From Nitrososphaerales archaeon (GTDB lineage: Archaea > Thermoproteota > Nitrososphaeria > Nitrososphaerales > Gagatemarchaeaceae): 64,000 nt of DNA. The stretch is from NCBI GenBank assembly GCA_032906765.1, contig JAJTZB010000002.1, positions 124,001 to 188,000 of the forward strand, written 5' to 3'. Each line of letters begins with the position of its first letter. The first letter of the stretch is position 1. Shown piece by piece: positions 34,416 through 43,356 of this stretch. Below the pieces are notes generated by a model that saw only the letters and a list, made by a program, of their open reading frames with translations, searched no databases and had not been told where the DNA came from. Position numbers and translations under genes: made by a program.

Positions 34416-35023
34416 AAGAGAAGAGGGCGGCCGGGACAGCCGAAGTCCGGTTCTTCAACGTCTCCCTGATCAACGCCAACGTGATGTCCATGCCCCGTTT
34501 TCCTCAGTCACAGCAGCTCATCGGAGAGCTTGTTCATTCAATCGAGGCCGCGTCGCCTAGTTTCGCCTGGGTCCAGTTCCTCTTCCAGCGCGTCAACTAC
34601 TCCCCTGCGCTGGTGGCCCTGAAGAACGCCATGAACTTCGCAGCAGAACAGATTAAGACCCCCAAGACCAGCCTCATCGACGACAGCGAGTACGACAGAC
34701 CTGAGCTCCGCAGGGACTGGTTCAAGAGGTCGGGGGAGAGAATCAAGAGCATCGATTCCCTGGTCAATACGCCCCACGTCCTCCTCGCGATACAGGGGAT
34801 GTGGGTGGGCGACCCAAGGCTGCTCACCACCTTGCCCTTCAAGGACTACCACGACGAATTCGACAGGCTGGGAATATTCGTATACAAGAATCCGTGGATG
34901 CTCGCCGAGCTGGTCGAGAGAAGGATGGTCACCAACGTCTCCGAGTACTTCCAGATTCTTCCTTTTACCGGCCTGCGGCGCAGAGAAAGTGTTCACACCT
35001 TAGTAGCGATGATGTTGACCTAG
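34412..35023 (+). CDS. Hypothetical protein immediately upstream of cdvB
   Basis: ATG 34412 gives 203 residues, overlapping the preceding stop by 4 nt and ending 19 nt before cdvB. It looks soluble and mixed alpha/beta, with HVLLAIQGMWVGDPRLLTTL and DEFDRLGIFVYKNPWMLAEL as distinctive stretches. I do not recognise the family. The tight spacing and the lack of a well-placed TATA box before cdvB suggest co-transcription with the division genes. The long in-frame upstream extension overlaps the previous gene and is rejected. Confidence 0.55.
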   Translation: MKEKRAAGTAEVRFFNVSLINANVMSMPRFPQSQQLIGELVHSIEAASPSFAWVQFLFQRVNYSPALVALKNAMNFAAEQIKTPKTSLIDDSEYDRPELRRDWFKRSGERIKSIDSLVNTPHVLLAIQGMWVGDPRLLTTLPFKDYHDEFDRLGIFVYKNPWMLAELVERRMVTNVSEYFQILPFTGLRRRESVHTLVAMMLT

Positions 35024-35042
35024 CTGGTGATTATTCGGAAAG

Positions 35043-35924
35043 TTGCGAGAAAGACCGTACTTGTCGGTTCGAGAGGCATTGAGGTTCATCCACCTTAGAA
35101 AGGACGATACTGTGAAGCCGAAGATAGCCTCCACGATAAAGGAGATAGAGCTTCACAAGAGAGAGCTGGAGAACCTGCGCTCCAAGCTCGAGGCTCGCAG
35201 GAAGTCCCTCTTCGACACCACTGTGAGGGCGATGATAGCCAAGGACACGCCCAAGGCCATGGTCTACGCGAACGAGTGGGCCGAACTGAGGAAGGTCGGG
35301 AAGGTGGTCTACGCAAGCGAACTCGCTCTCACCCAGGTGACGCTCAGGCTGGAGAGCATAGTGGACGTGGGCGACGTGATGGCGCACATGAGCATGGCCT
35401 TCAAGATACTCCGGAGGGTCAACAAGACGGTCCAAGGCCTCGTTCCGTCCCTCGACCAGGCTTCGAACGAGATCAACAACACACTGACCGAGACGATGGC
35501 GGAGATGGGCAACGTTTCGCCCACCATATCACTGAACATACAGACCGAGAGCGGAGAGGAGCTGGTCGAGCAGGCGAAGAGGCTCGCGGAGCAGAGAGCC
35601 GAGGAGATGAAACGGAATCTGGGAGCGCCGACATTCAGAATCGGGCAGGACGCTGATGAGCTCGAGAGGAGGGTCGCTCTTCTGTCCTCTGGGGACGACG
35701 AAGGCGGGTCCGCGCCTCCGCTCGGAGTCCTGTACGCGCCGACAGACGACCCGGAAGCCGAGGCCCAGGTCCTCCAGTATGCCGCGATTCACGACGGGAA
35801 CGTTGACATCACGGACGTATCGTCGGTCCTGAAGATACCCTCCGACGAGGTGGAGCAGGCGATGCTCAAGTTGCTCTCAGAGGGCAAGGTCAGGGTCACG
35901 CAGCAGGAGGGCGCCCAGCAGTGA
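35043..35924 (+). CDS. cdvB: ESCRT-III protein CdvB with winged-helix tail
   Basis: A 293-residue CdvB. The ESCRT-III core spans about residues 20-190 (helices with KAMVYANEWAELRKVGKVVYA, VGDVMAHMSMAFKILRRV and ETMAEMGNVSPT). A proline-containing linker SAPPLGVLYAP (about 220-235) is a candidate MIM2-type site for CdvC. A C-terminal winged-helix (about 240-288, DVSSVLKIPSDEVEQAMLKL) follows, which in Sulfolobus binds CdvA. TTG 35043 is the start. The gene overlaps cdvC by 4 nt. CdvA is not in the window. Confidence 0.9.
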   Translation: MRERPYLSVREALRFIHLRKDDTVKPKIASTIKEIELHKRELENLRSKLEARRKSLFDTTVRAMIAKDTPKAMVYANEWAELRKVGKVVYASELALTQVTLRLESIVDVGDVMAHMSMAFKILRRVNKTVQGLVPSLDQASNEINNTLTETMAEMGNVSPTISLNIQTESGEELVEQAKRLAEQRAEEMKRNLGAPTFRIGQDADELERRVALLSSGDDEGGSAPPLGVLYAPTDDPEAEAQVLQYAAIHDGNVDITDVSSVLKIPSDEVEQAMLKLLSEGKVRVTQQEGAQQ

Positions 35925-37141
35925 GCGTTGTTGCTGCGAAGGAACTGGAAGACGATGCGAAGAAGTACGCCAGCGAAGCGATTCGGCTCGACTCCCAGGG
36001 CGCGCACGGCATGGCCATCCAGATGTACCAGAAAGCAATCTCAACACTCGTGAAGCTAGTCCACCTCTACCCTGACTATCGTCTGAACAGGCAGTACACA
36101 GAACGCGCGATGGCCTACCAGGAGCGGGTGAAGGCGATTCAGGCAGCCCACGGGATTCTCCCTCAGGACCAACCGCAGCAGTCGGGGTTCGGGCCCCAGC
36201 TAAGCGCCGGCGGTCCGGCGTCGGGCGGCGAGGGGACCAGAGGCCCGGAGGTCGTCCAGCAGCTCAAGGCGTCGTTCAGCGACCTCGTGATAACGGAGAA
36301 GCCCGACGTGAAGTGGGACGACGTCGTGGGCCTCGAGGACTGCAAGCAGGCGATAAGGGAATCGATCGTGTTCCCATTTCTAAGGCCCGACCTGTTCATG
36401 CTAGGCTGGCCCAGGGGCCTCCTCCTCTACGGGCCTCCCGGCTGCGGTAAGACGATGATCGCCGCGGCGACAGCGGCGGAGGTAGACGGCTACTTCATCT
36501 CTGTAGACGCCGCATCCATCATGAGCAAGTGGCTGGGTGAAGGTGAGAAGAACGTCGCCAAGCTCTTCGTGAATGCGAGGAAGATGCTCGCTGACAACAA
36601 GCCGGTGGTGATCTTCGTCGACGAGATCGACTCCCTCATAGGGACAAGGAGTCAGGAGGTCGGGGGAGAGGCAAGGGTGAGGGACCAGTTCCTAAAGGAG
36701 ACCGACGGCCTCAACGACAAGGGGAAGAACCTGCACCTTTACGTCATCGGGGCCACAAACAAGCCGTGGTCGCTCGACCCACCGTTCCTCCGTCGCTTCC
36801 AGAAGAGGATCTTCGTCCCGCTCCCGGACAACGAGGCTAGGATGTCCCAATTCAGGAACTACACAGCCCCGCTGACACTCGCAGAGGACGTTGACCTCGA
36901 GATGCTAGCAAGGATAAGCGAGGGCTACTCGGGCAGCGACATCAAGGACATCTGCCAGGGTGTGCAGTTGAAGGTAGTCAGGGAACTCTTCGAGAGCGGG
37001 AGAGCCCTGGAAAAGGAAACTCAGACGAGGCTGATCACCATGGCTGACTTCAAGGACGTGATGCGAGCCAGGCGGCCGAGCGTGTCCGCAGAGCTGGCGC
37101 AGGCCTACAACCGCTGGAGCCAGAGTTTCGCCGCCCTCTAG
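35921..37141 (+). CDS. cdvC: CdvC (Vps4-type AAA ATPase)
   Basis: The 406-residue ATPase has an N-terminal MIT domain (about 1-80), a Pro/Gly-rich linker, and an AAA module with Walker A GPPGCGKT (about 171-178), Walker B IFVDEID (near 230), an arginine finger region PPFLRRFQKRI and Vps4-like C-terminal helices. It disassembles ESCRT-III polymers made by CdvB paralogues during cell division. The GTG start overlaps the cdvB stop (GTGA), the classic cdvB-cdvC coupling. Confidence 0.94.
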   Translation: MSVVAAKELEDDAKKYASEAIRLDSQGAHGMAIQMYQKAISTLVKLVHLYPDYRLNRQYTERAMAYQERVKAIQAAHGILPQDQPQQSGFGPQLSAGGPASGGEGTRGPEVVQQLKASFSDLVITEKPDVKWDDVVGLEDCKQAIRESIVFPFLRPDLFMLGWPRGLLLYGPPGCGKTMIAAATAAEVDGYFISVDAASIMSKWLGEGEKNVAKLFVNARKMLADNKPVVIFVDEIDSLIGTRSQEVGGEARVRDQFLKETDGLNDKGKNLHLYVIGATNKPWSLDPPFLRRFQKRIFVPLPDNEARMSQFRNYTAPLTLAEDVDLEMLARISEGYSGSDIKDICQGVQLKVVRELFESGRALEKETQTRLITMADFKDVMRARRPSVSAELAQAYNRWSQSFAAL

Positions 37142-37201
37142 TCGCTCGCCAGCACTCCTTCAAGGATATAAGACGCGGGCTCTATCCAGCCTTGTTCGAG
37201 A

Positions 37202-37693
37202 ATGGCAGTAGACTTCGTTGTGGGCCGGGCGCCACGGTACAGGGTCGCCACGAGGACCCTCGTGGGCGGGTGGCCGGGAGACAGGAAACTCCAGGCCGAG
37301 TTCGCGAAGATAGCTGTGTGGGCGAGGCGCCTCGGCTTGAAGACTGGGTCGTGGTTCTTCAGAGAGCTCGACGGCCCCGACGTGCCGAGCAAGAGACGCA
37401 AGTGGGAGGTCGGCATCGAGGTGAAAGGCAGGAAGGCTCTGAAGGGGGAGAAGGGAATGTCACTGAAGGTTCTGCCTGCCACAACGGCCGTCTCCATAAC
37501 TTTCAATCCTGCGGAGGTCTCGCCTGAACTCATCTACTGCGGCCTCGAGGGGTGGGTCCGATGGAGAAGGAAGGAGGGCAAGTACAAACAGGGAGGTCGT
37601 TACCGCGAAGTCTACAGGGGCAATCCCTGGAAGAGCAAACGCGCCTGGGCGCGAACGCAGGTCCAGGTGCCTTTGAAACGCCTCTCGCGCTAA
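37202..37693 (+). CDS. GyrI-like small-molecule-binding domain protein
   Basis: A 163-residue protein with the duplicated beta-alpha-beta-beta feel of the GyrI/SOUL superfamily: RYRVATRTLVGGWPG, WEVGIEVKGRKALKGEKGMS, TAVSITFNPAEVSPELIYCG and a basic C-terminal tail. The assignment is tentative. Such domains bind hydrophobic or drug-like ligands. GGATATAAGAC at 37164-37174 is a TATA box about 33 nt before ATG 37202. It precedes aspS by 21 nt. Confidence 0.5.
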   Translation: MAVDFVVGRAPRYRVATRTLVGGWPGDRKLQAEFAKIAVWARRLGLKTGSWFFRELDGPDVPSKRRKWEVGIEVKGRKALKGEKGMSLKVLPATTAVSITFNPAEVSPELIYCGLEGWVRWRRKEGKYKQGGRYREVYRGNPWKSKRAWARTQVQVPLKRLSR

Positions 37694-37714
37694 GCTATTA
37701 ATCGGACGCGAGGG

Positions 37715-39040
37715 ATGGGCGGCGCAGTGCACGAACTCCTCTCGCTCCCCGAGCTGAAGGCAAGCATTGGCAAGACGGTGACGCTGGCCGGCTGGGTCCA
37801 CGACGTCAGGGCGCTTGGCGGGATCACCTTCGTTCTCCTTCGAAATTCAAAGGGCATAGTTCAGATTGCAGTTCCGAAGAAGGAGGCTGGGGAGGAGCTC
37901 TTCGGCCTCGTGGCCGGGCTCCACCAGGAGGACGTGATAACCTGCGAGGGAAAGGTGAAGGAGAGCAAGGCGGCAAGGCTCGGCTTCGAGATAGTCCCCT
38001 CCAGAGTGGTCGTGGTGAGCAAGGCTGCCGCGCCCCTTCCGCTCGACCCGCGAGGAGTCACTCCGGCAAACCTGGAGACGAGACTCCTATGGCGCTCGCT
38101 CGAGATGAGAAGGCCTCAGACATCGGCCGTCTTCAAGATTGAAAACGAAGTCGTCGCCTCCATGGAGGCATTCCTGCGCGAGAGGGGCTTCATCAGGGCG
38201 TTCACTCCAAGCATCCTCGGCGGACTCTCGGAGGGTGGGTCGGAGGTCTTCAAGCTGGACTACTATGGTACGCCAGCCTATCTTCGGCAGGACCCGCAGC
38301 TGCACAGGCAGCTCACCATTGCAGGCGGGTTCGACAGGATCTACGACCTCGGCCCCAACTGGAGGGCAGAGCTTTCCCGTACGCCGAGGCACCTCAGCGA
38401 ACACAGGACCATAGCCCCTGAGATGGCCTTCATCGGCGACGAAAGGGACGTCATGCGCGTAGAGGAGCGGATGGTCGTCCACGCCGTCGAGTCCGTGAGG
38501 AAGGCTTGCTCTGAGGAGCTCAAGGTCATCAACCTGGAGTTAGAGGTGCCAAAGACCCCTTTCCCCGAGCTGCCCTTCCCTGAAGTCTACGAGATCCTTG
38601 CGGCTAGAGGGAAGAAGCTGCCAAGGGGAGAGGACCTCGACGAGGAGGGGAAGGACGTACTGTCAGCCTACGCGAAGGAGGAGTTCGGTTCCGAGTTCTT
38701 CTTCGTGAACAGGTTTCCGTCCTCGCCCAAACCATTCTACATAATGAAAGTGGACGAGGAGCCAGAGTTCGCAAGGTCCACAGACTTGTTCTTCGGCAGT
38801 CTGGAACTCTCCTCGGGAGGCCAGAGGGAGCACAGGCACGACAGGATATTGGCCCAAATCAAGGAGAAGGGGATGGACGCGGATGGCCTCAGGTGGTTCA
38901 CGGAGCCTTTCAGGTACGGCGTTCCGCCCCACGGGGGGTACTCCTTCGGCATCGAGAGGTTCGTTGCGAAGCTTCTCAGACTCGAGAGCATAAAGGAGGC
39001 CGTGCTCTTCCCGAGGGACCCGGAACGACTTGTGCCCTAG
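37715..39040 (+). CDS. aspS: Aspartyl-tRNA synthetase, archaeal type
   Basis: The 441-residue class IIb synthetase has an OB-fold anticodon-binding domain (about 1-105) and a catalytic domain. Motif 1 is in the FLRERGFIRAFTPS region, motif 2 in GPNWRAELSRTPRHLSEH, and motif 3 is SFGIERFVAKLL. It ends EAVLFPRDPERLVP as AspRS does. Motif 2 lacks the common TTRHLNE form, and the amino-acid-binding loop reads LRQDPQLHRQ, so discrimination may differ. Archaeal AspRS is often non-discriminating and also makes Asp-tRNA(Asn). Overlaps the convergent KH gene by 4 nt. Confidence 0.88.
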   Translation: MGGAVHELLSLPELKASIGKTVTLAGWVHDVRALGGITFVLLRNSKGIVQIAVPKKEAGEELFGLVAGLHQEDVITCEGKVKESKAARLGFEIVPSRVVVVSKAAAPLPLDPRGVTPANLETRLLWRSLEMRRPQTSAVFKIENEVVASMEAFLRERGFIRAFTPSILGGLSEGGSEVFKLDYYGTPAYLRQDPQLHRQLTIAGGFDRIYDLGPNWRAELSRTPRHLSEHRTIAPEMAFIGDERDVMRVEERMVVHAVESVRKACSEELKVINLELEVPKTPFPELPFPEVYEILAARGKKLPRGEDLDEEGKDVLSAYAKEEFGSEFFFVNRFPSSPKPFYIMKVDEEPEFARSTDLFFGSLELSSGGQREHRHDRILAQIKEKGMDADGLRWFTEPFRYGVPPHGGYSFGIERFVAKLLRLESIKEAVLFPRDPERLVP

Positions 39041-39600
39041 GAGCCCTGCCAGAGGCTCGCTTCTCTCTCGGTCTCGACAAGCAGGTCGATTCCCCGCGCC
39101 TTCCTGACTATCGCCCTCAGCTTGTCGAAGTCGCCGATTGAGCGCTCACTCCGCCTCCCCGGGACTATCACCTTGGTCCTCTTCCCTCCGTCGGTCAGCC
39201 AGACCGTGTTGACAGTCAGGACCCTCACCGGGAAGAAGATGTCCTCGAGGAACTTCCTGTCCGAGCTGCCCGCACCTACCAACCAAACTTTTCCTTTCAT
39301 CGCCCCCTCGAGCTCAGAGCGGATTGCTTCGTTGCCCCTCAGCACCTGCAGGTCCGAGCCCTCGAACTCCAGCACGTAATCTCCCCCTACCTCGAAGCTC
39401 CTTCTCAGGGTCAACCTGTTGACCTCGGCTACCCTCTCAGCAATTCGGATAAGCGCCTTCGAGGCCTCGACGTCGGCGGGGGTTATCTCCCCGGCCTTGA
39501 GCTTGGACTCGCATTTCGGGCAAAGGATTCCCGTCTTCGCATCGAAGTTGCAGATGGGAAGGCGTAGGGCCAAGCCGAAAGCTGCCCGCGGCGAGCCCAT
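39037..39600 (-). CDS. KH-domain RNA-binding protein (NusA-related)
   Basis: A 187-residue protein with LPICNFDAKTGILCPKCESK near the N-terminus (three Cys) and the helical segment GEITPADVEASKALI. Two KH-like stretches follow (GAMKGKVWLVGAGSSDRKFL and beyond). This matches the archaeal KH proteins annotated as NusA-related. ATG 39600 is used because GATTTTACT lies about 25 nt upstream. The role is probably in RNA binding or transcription. Confidence 0.7.
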   Translation of the reverse strand: MGSPRAAFGLALRLPICNFDAKTGILCPKCESKLKAGEITPADVEASKALIRIAERVAEVNRLTLRRSFEVGGDYVLEFEGSDLQVLRGNEAIRSELEGAMKGKVWLVGAGSSDRKFLEDIFFPVRVLTVNTVWLTDGGKRTKVIVPGRRSERSIGDFDKLRAIVRKARGIDLLVETEREASLWQGS

Positions 39601-39678
39601 AAATAAAAAAATCGTTGAGTAAAATCGGAGCATCCTCTCGGAAGGTGTGGCTGTCGCCGCCTGTGAGACTCGAAGGGA

Positions 39679-40005
39679 CTACTTCTCGAGCCTTATCTCG
39701 ATCGAGGAGACGTTGTTCATCGCGCCCGTCTCTATGCTCTTGACCTGCTCAGTGTTGATGGCTATCTTCTTGATCGCGATGTCTGTCGCGAACCGCTTCG
39801 TCAGTATCTGAGCAACGTCCACTGCCTTCGAGATTGCCCTGCCCCTTGCCTTTACGCTGACTCCCCCCGAACCGTTCTGCAGGGTGGTCAGACAGGCAAG
39901 GACGTAGTTCATCACAGGCTTCTTGCCGATGAAGATCGTGTTTGGGTCGCGTGCCTGTGGTTCCTGAGGTGCTGGTTCTTGGTGCTGTGCTTCGCTTGCG
40001 GACAT
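39679..40005 (-). CDS. alba: Alba DNA/RNA-binding chromatin protein
   Basis: The 108-residue Alba protein has a Glu/Gln/Pro-rich N-terminal tail followed by the Alba fold: NTIFIGKKPVMNYVLACLTT, the SVKARGRAISKAVDVAQIL loop-helix and IAINTEQV. The GKKP lysines correspond to the nucleic-acid-binding, acetylatable Lys pair. ATG 40005 is preferred over the upstream in-frame start, because AAATATAAT at 40027-40035 sits about 26 nt before it. It is divergent from the tnpB insertion. Confidence 0.92.
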   Translation of the reverse strand: MSASEAQHQEPAPQEPQARDPNTIFIGKKPVMNYVLACLTTLQNGSGGVSVKARGRAISKAVDVAQILTKRFATDIAIKKIAINTEQVKSIETGAMNNVSSIEIRLEK

Positions 40006-40120
40006 TGAATGCGAATCGCCTGTTTCATTATATTTATGGATAATGGACGATTGTTCCACATTTCAAATTTGTCAAGCTGGTGGGGCGTGGTGCTTAAGTG
40101 GCTTGGAAGCTTCGCCCTCC

Positions 40121-41299
40121 ATGCGTGCAGTCAAGGCAATTCAGTTCGGGTACGTAGCCTCGCACGAACTCGATTCTCTCTTCGAAGATTTCCGCCTGAT
40201 GTGCAACGATGCACTCAGAATCGCCCTCAAGCATGAGAGAGAACATGATGGTGAGAAGGTCGGGAGCAGGTTCGAACTGATTGAGCTTGCCTACCCTCGT
40301 CTCAGGGAATACGGCCTCCACACCCACTACGTTCTCTCTGCCTGCGAGGTCGCCTTCTCAGCATATCGGAACAAAGACAGAAAGTCGAACCCTTGCGTAA
40401 AGCGCGCGTTCCTCAAGTTGGACAACCAGTCGTATCTACTCAACCATCTCATCTTGAGAATTCCTAACAAGCCTAGACAGTTCATCTACCTCACCCTCCA
40501 AGCCTCTGACTATCAACTCTCTTTCATCGACGACCAGACACTCAAGAGAGGTTCGATTACAATTACCGCGCACACAATCAGTATCGCCTTCTCGAAAGAG
40601 ATTGCCGAAATTGAGCCTCTGGGAAATGTCGGCATCGATGTGAATGAGAGGAATGTCACGGCATCAGACACCCTCGGGAATACGAAGGTCTACGATACCT
40701 CTGAGGTAGCGGAGGTCAAAGAGGTCTATCGGGTAATCAGGGCGCGGATTGGGCGAAAGACGCGACAGGACAACCGCGTCGGGCAGAAGCTCTATGCGAA
40801 ATATGGGAGGCGGGAGAGGAACAGGACGACCCAAGCGATTCATCGAGTCTCGAAGGCGATAGTCCAACACGCAAAAGAGGACAAGCTCGGAATCGTCATG
40901 GAGAAATTGAAAGGGATTCGCAATCTCTACCGAAAGGGAAATGGACAGGGAACCGCTTTCAGAGGTCGAATGAATAGCTGGACTTTCCATGAGGTCCAGA
41001 GGCAAATCGAATACAAGGCAAGGTGGGAATGCATACCCATCTCTTACGTCAACCCAAGAGGTACCTCCCGAAACTGCCCCAAGTGTGGCTCCCGCGTCAT
41101 GGCTCTGGCAGAGAGGAAGCTCTACTGCCCAAGTTGCCACCAGACATGGGATAGGGACGAACTGGCCTCGAAAAACATCATGGCCGCATTGGTTTGTGCG
41201 GCTCGGCCATCCAAGGGAAGCGGTGAAGGGGAACCCCGAAGGCAAGAGGACGCGAGCAATCCTCAGAGCAGATGGGTGGAAGTTGAGAGGTCGGGTTAA
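40121..41299 (+). CDS. tnpB: TnpB-family RNA-guided nuclease (IS200/IS605-type), solo
   Basis: A 392-residue TnpB-like protein. The RuvC-like active site is present: Asp in GIDVNERN (near 171), Glu in VMEKLKGI (near 260) and Asp in WDRDELASKN (near 345). A zinc ribbon CPKC...CPSC (about 318-338) precedes the last motif. There is no TnpA transposase gene nearby. ATG 40121 has GCTTAAGTG about 27 nt upstream. A longer frame to 40043 starts before that box. The 3' end lies 61 nt before sucC. The guide (omega) RNA would be expected to overlap the 3' end, but no boundary is visible. Confidence 0.85.
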   Translation: MRAVKAIQFGYVASHELDSLFEDFRLMCNDALRIALKHEREHDGEKVGSRFELIELAYPRLREYGLHTHYVLSACEVAFSAYRNKDRKSNPCVKRAFLKLDNQSYLLNHLILRIPNKPRQFIYLTLQASDYQLSFIDDQTLKRGSITITAHTISIAFSKEIAEIEPLGNVGIDVNERNVTASDTLGNTKVYDTSEVAEVKEVYRVIRARIGRKTRQDNRVGQKLYAKYGRRERNRTTQAIHRVSKAIVQHAKEDKLGIVMEKLKGIRNLYRKGNGQGTAFRGRMNSWTFHEVQRQIEYKARWECIPISYVNPRGTSRNCPKCGSRVMALAERKLYCPSCHQTWDRDELASKNIMAALVCAARPSKGSGEGEPRRQEDASNPQSRWVEVERSG

Positions 41300-41360
41300 T
41301 GCACCGACAACTCGGCAGAACCCGCTACGTTTATCCCATCTTGCCTGGCCGCCTAGGTTC

Positions 41361-42458
41361 GTGCGGCTTTTCGAGTATCAGGCGAAGGAGCTGTTCAAGA
41401 ACTACGGGCTTCCCGTTCCTCGCTCAGTACTCGCAGGAAACGTGGTCGGAGTGCTCAACGCGCTGGAGACCATCGGTCTGCCCGCAGTCCTGAAGGCCCA
41501 GGTCCTGGCAGGAGGGAGGGGCAAGGCGGGAGGCATTGTGGTCGTCTCCGACAAGGCTTCGGCCCAGAGAGAGGCCGAGAGAATATTCAATCTCTCAATT
41601 GGAGGAGAGGTCCCGAGTTCCATCTTGGTCGAGCAGTCGTTCCCCCACAAGGATGAGATGTACCTCTCGGTCACGCTCGACAGGAGCGAGAGGTGTTTCG
41701 TAGTGATCGCTGCGAAGGCCGGAGGGATTGACGTAGAGTCGCTCTCTGGGAAGGTAGTCAGGAAGATTCCGCTGTCTGGCATAGACCGGCCCTTCGCCAA
41801 TACCGTGTCCTCCGAGCTGGGCCTCCGCGGAAGCCAGTCAGAGCAGTTCGTCAAGATACTTCTCAGTTTGGAAAAGTTGGCGAGGGAGAAGGAGTGCGAG
41901 CTGGCAGAGATTAACCCACTGGCCGTGGGAGGTGACGGGATCATGATGCCCCTCGACGCCAAGATAATACTCGACGACAACGCGCTCTTCCGCCATCCCG
42001 AGTTCGCGAAGGTCCACCCCTTGGACGAGTTCGAGGGGGAGGCCTCGAGGCAGGGCTTCGCCTTCGTCCGCCTGGAGGGAGACATTGCAGTAGTTGGGAA
42101 CGGGGCGGGGCTGGTGCTCTCCACCCTGGACCTCGTGGGGGACGCGGGCGGGAACGCTGCGTGCTTCCTGGACCTCGGAGGGGGAGCGCAGCGTGAGAGG
42201 ATCGTAGCGGCCCTGGCGCTGGTCAACAAGCTCCCGAACGCTTCGAGGATACTTGTGAACATCTTCGGCGGCATCACGAGGACAACGGACGTAGCGGAGG
42301 GGATCAAGGACGTCCTCGCAGGCGGACCTGTGAAGCCCGTCTTCGCCAGGATAAGCGGGGCTGAGGAGGAGGAGGCGAAGCAGCTGCTCTCGGGCTCCAA
42401 GGTGAAGCTCTTCAGGACCGCGCAGGAGGCGGTGGAGGCAGTGGTGAAGGCGAGATGA
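41361..42458 (+). CDS. sucC: Succinyl-CoA ligase, beta subunit
   Basis: The 365-residue ATP-grasp protein starts MRLFEYQAKELF from GTG 41361, with LAGGRGKAGG, VEQSF..KDEMYLSVT, ELAEINPLAV (metal/ATP) and LVNIFGGITR near the C-terminus. It forms the beta subunit that binds nucleotide and CoA and works in the TCA cycle with SucD. CGTTTATCC lies about 29 nt upstream, consistent with the GTG start. The longer in-frame extension overlaps tnpB and is not supported. sucD overlaps the stop (ATGA). Confidence 0.93.
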   Translation: MRLFEYQAKELFKNYGLPVPRSVLAGNVVGVLNALETIGLPAVLKAQVLAGGRGKAGGIVVVSDKASAQREAERIFNLSIGGEVPSSILVEQSFPHKDEMYLSVTLDRSERCFVVIAAKAGGIDVESLSGKVVRKIPLSGIDRPFANTVSSELGLRGSQSEQFVKILLSLEKLAREKECELAEINPLAVGGDGIMMPLDAKIILDDNALFRHPEFAKVHPLDEFEGEASRQGFAFVRLEGDIAVVGNGAGLVLSTLDLVGDAGGNAACFLDLGGGAQRERIVAALALVNKLPNASRILVNIFGGITRTTDVAEGIKDVLAGGPVKPVFARISGAEEEEAKQLLSGSKVKLFRTAQEAVEAVVKAR

Positions 42459-43327
42459 TCCTTCCCAGAAGGGGCGACCCTGTGGTCGTCCAGAACATCA
42501 CAGGCAGGTATGGGGCGCTCCACACTCGGCTGATGCTCGACTACGGCACCAACATAGCTGCCGGGGCCACCCCGGGCAAGGGAGGTCTGTCGGTCGAGGG
42601 CGTTCCAGTGTACAACACGGTCGCGGAAGCGGTCAAGGAGACGGGGGCGAAGGTATCTGTGTTCTTCGTGCCCGCGCAGTTCGCGTACGACGCAGCAGAG
42701 GAGGCGATACTGGCGGGGATCAAGCTGCTCGTGGTCATCACGGAGCATATCCCCGTCAGAGACACACTGAGAATGCTTGAGCTCGCCAAAAGTCATTCCA
42801 CCTCGATAGTGGGGCCGAACTGCCCGGGCCTCATCGTGCCCGCCGAGAAGGTCAAGCTGGGGATCATGCCGGCCCCATCATTCAAGCCGGGTAGCGTAGC
42901 CCTGTTCTCGAGGAGCGGCACCCTCACCTATGAGATCGCAAACCAGCTCTCGCTCGCTGGGTTCGGGCAGTCCGTCGCGATAGGGATAGGGGGGGACCCG
43001 GTCACGGGGCTGACCCCCACGGAGTGCTTCGACTTCGTCGAAGGCATGAAGGAGACCAAGGCTATAGTGGCCGTCGGGGAGATCGGCGGCGACGCGGAAG
43101 AGAGGCTCGCGAGGCACATCGCAAAGTCTGGGACGAAGAAGCCTGTTGTGGCGTACGTGGCAGGCAGGCACGCGCCCAAGGAGAAGAAGATGGGCCACGC
43201 CGGGGCAATAATCTACGGCAACGTCGGGACTGCCGACTCCAAGATCAGCGCGCTCAGGGACTCGGGAGTGAGGGTGGCGATGACGCCTTCGGATGTTCCA
43301 AGCCTGCTGAAGCAGGCGACAGGTTGA
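42455..43327 (+). CDS. sucD: Succinyl-CoA ligase, alpha subunit
   Basis: A 290-residue alpha subunit. The Rossmann CoA-binding domain has NITGRYGALHTRLMLDYGTN and GATPGKGG. The mid region has GPNCPGLI, and the phosphorylated histidine is in KKMGHAGAII (near residue 248). It forms the catalytic CoA-ligase half with SucC. The start overlaps the sucC stop by 4 nt. The ribosomal protein L40e gene follows 29 nt later and may be co-transcribed. Confidence 0.94.
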   Translation: MILPRRGDPVVVQNITGRYGALHTRLMLDYGTNIAAGATPGKGGLSVEGVPVYNTVAEAVKETGAKVSVFFVPAQFAYDAAEEAILAGIKLLVVITEHIPVRDTLRMLELAKSHSTSIVGPNCPGLIVPAEKVKLGIMPAPSFKPGSVALFSRSGTLTYEIANQLSLAGFGQSVAIGIGGDPVTGLTPTECFDFVEGMKETKAIVAVGEIGGDAEERLARHIAKSGTKKPVVAYVAGRHAPKEKKMGHAGAIIYGNVGTADSKISALRDSGVRVAMTPSDVPSLLKQATG

Positions 43328-43356
43328 AAAGGAGAACGCCGGGGGCATAGAACGAC

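Noticed and set aside
41402-42796. 464-codon open frame on the minus strand opposite sucC and sucD
   Set aside because: It is fully antisense to two well-supported genes, has Ser/Pro-rich low-complexity sequence and no family resemblance; GC-rich codon use explains it.
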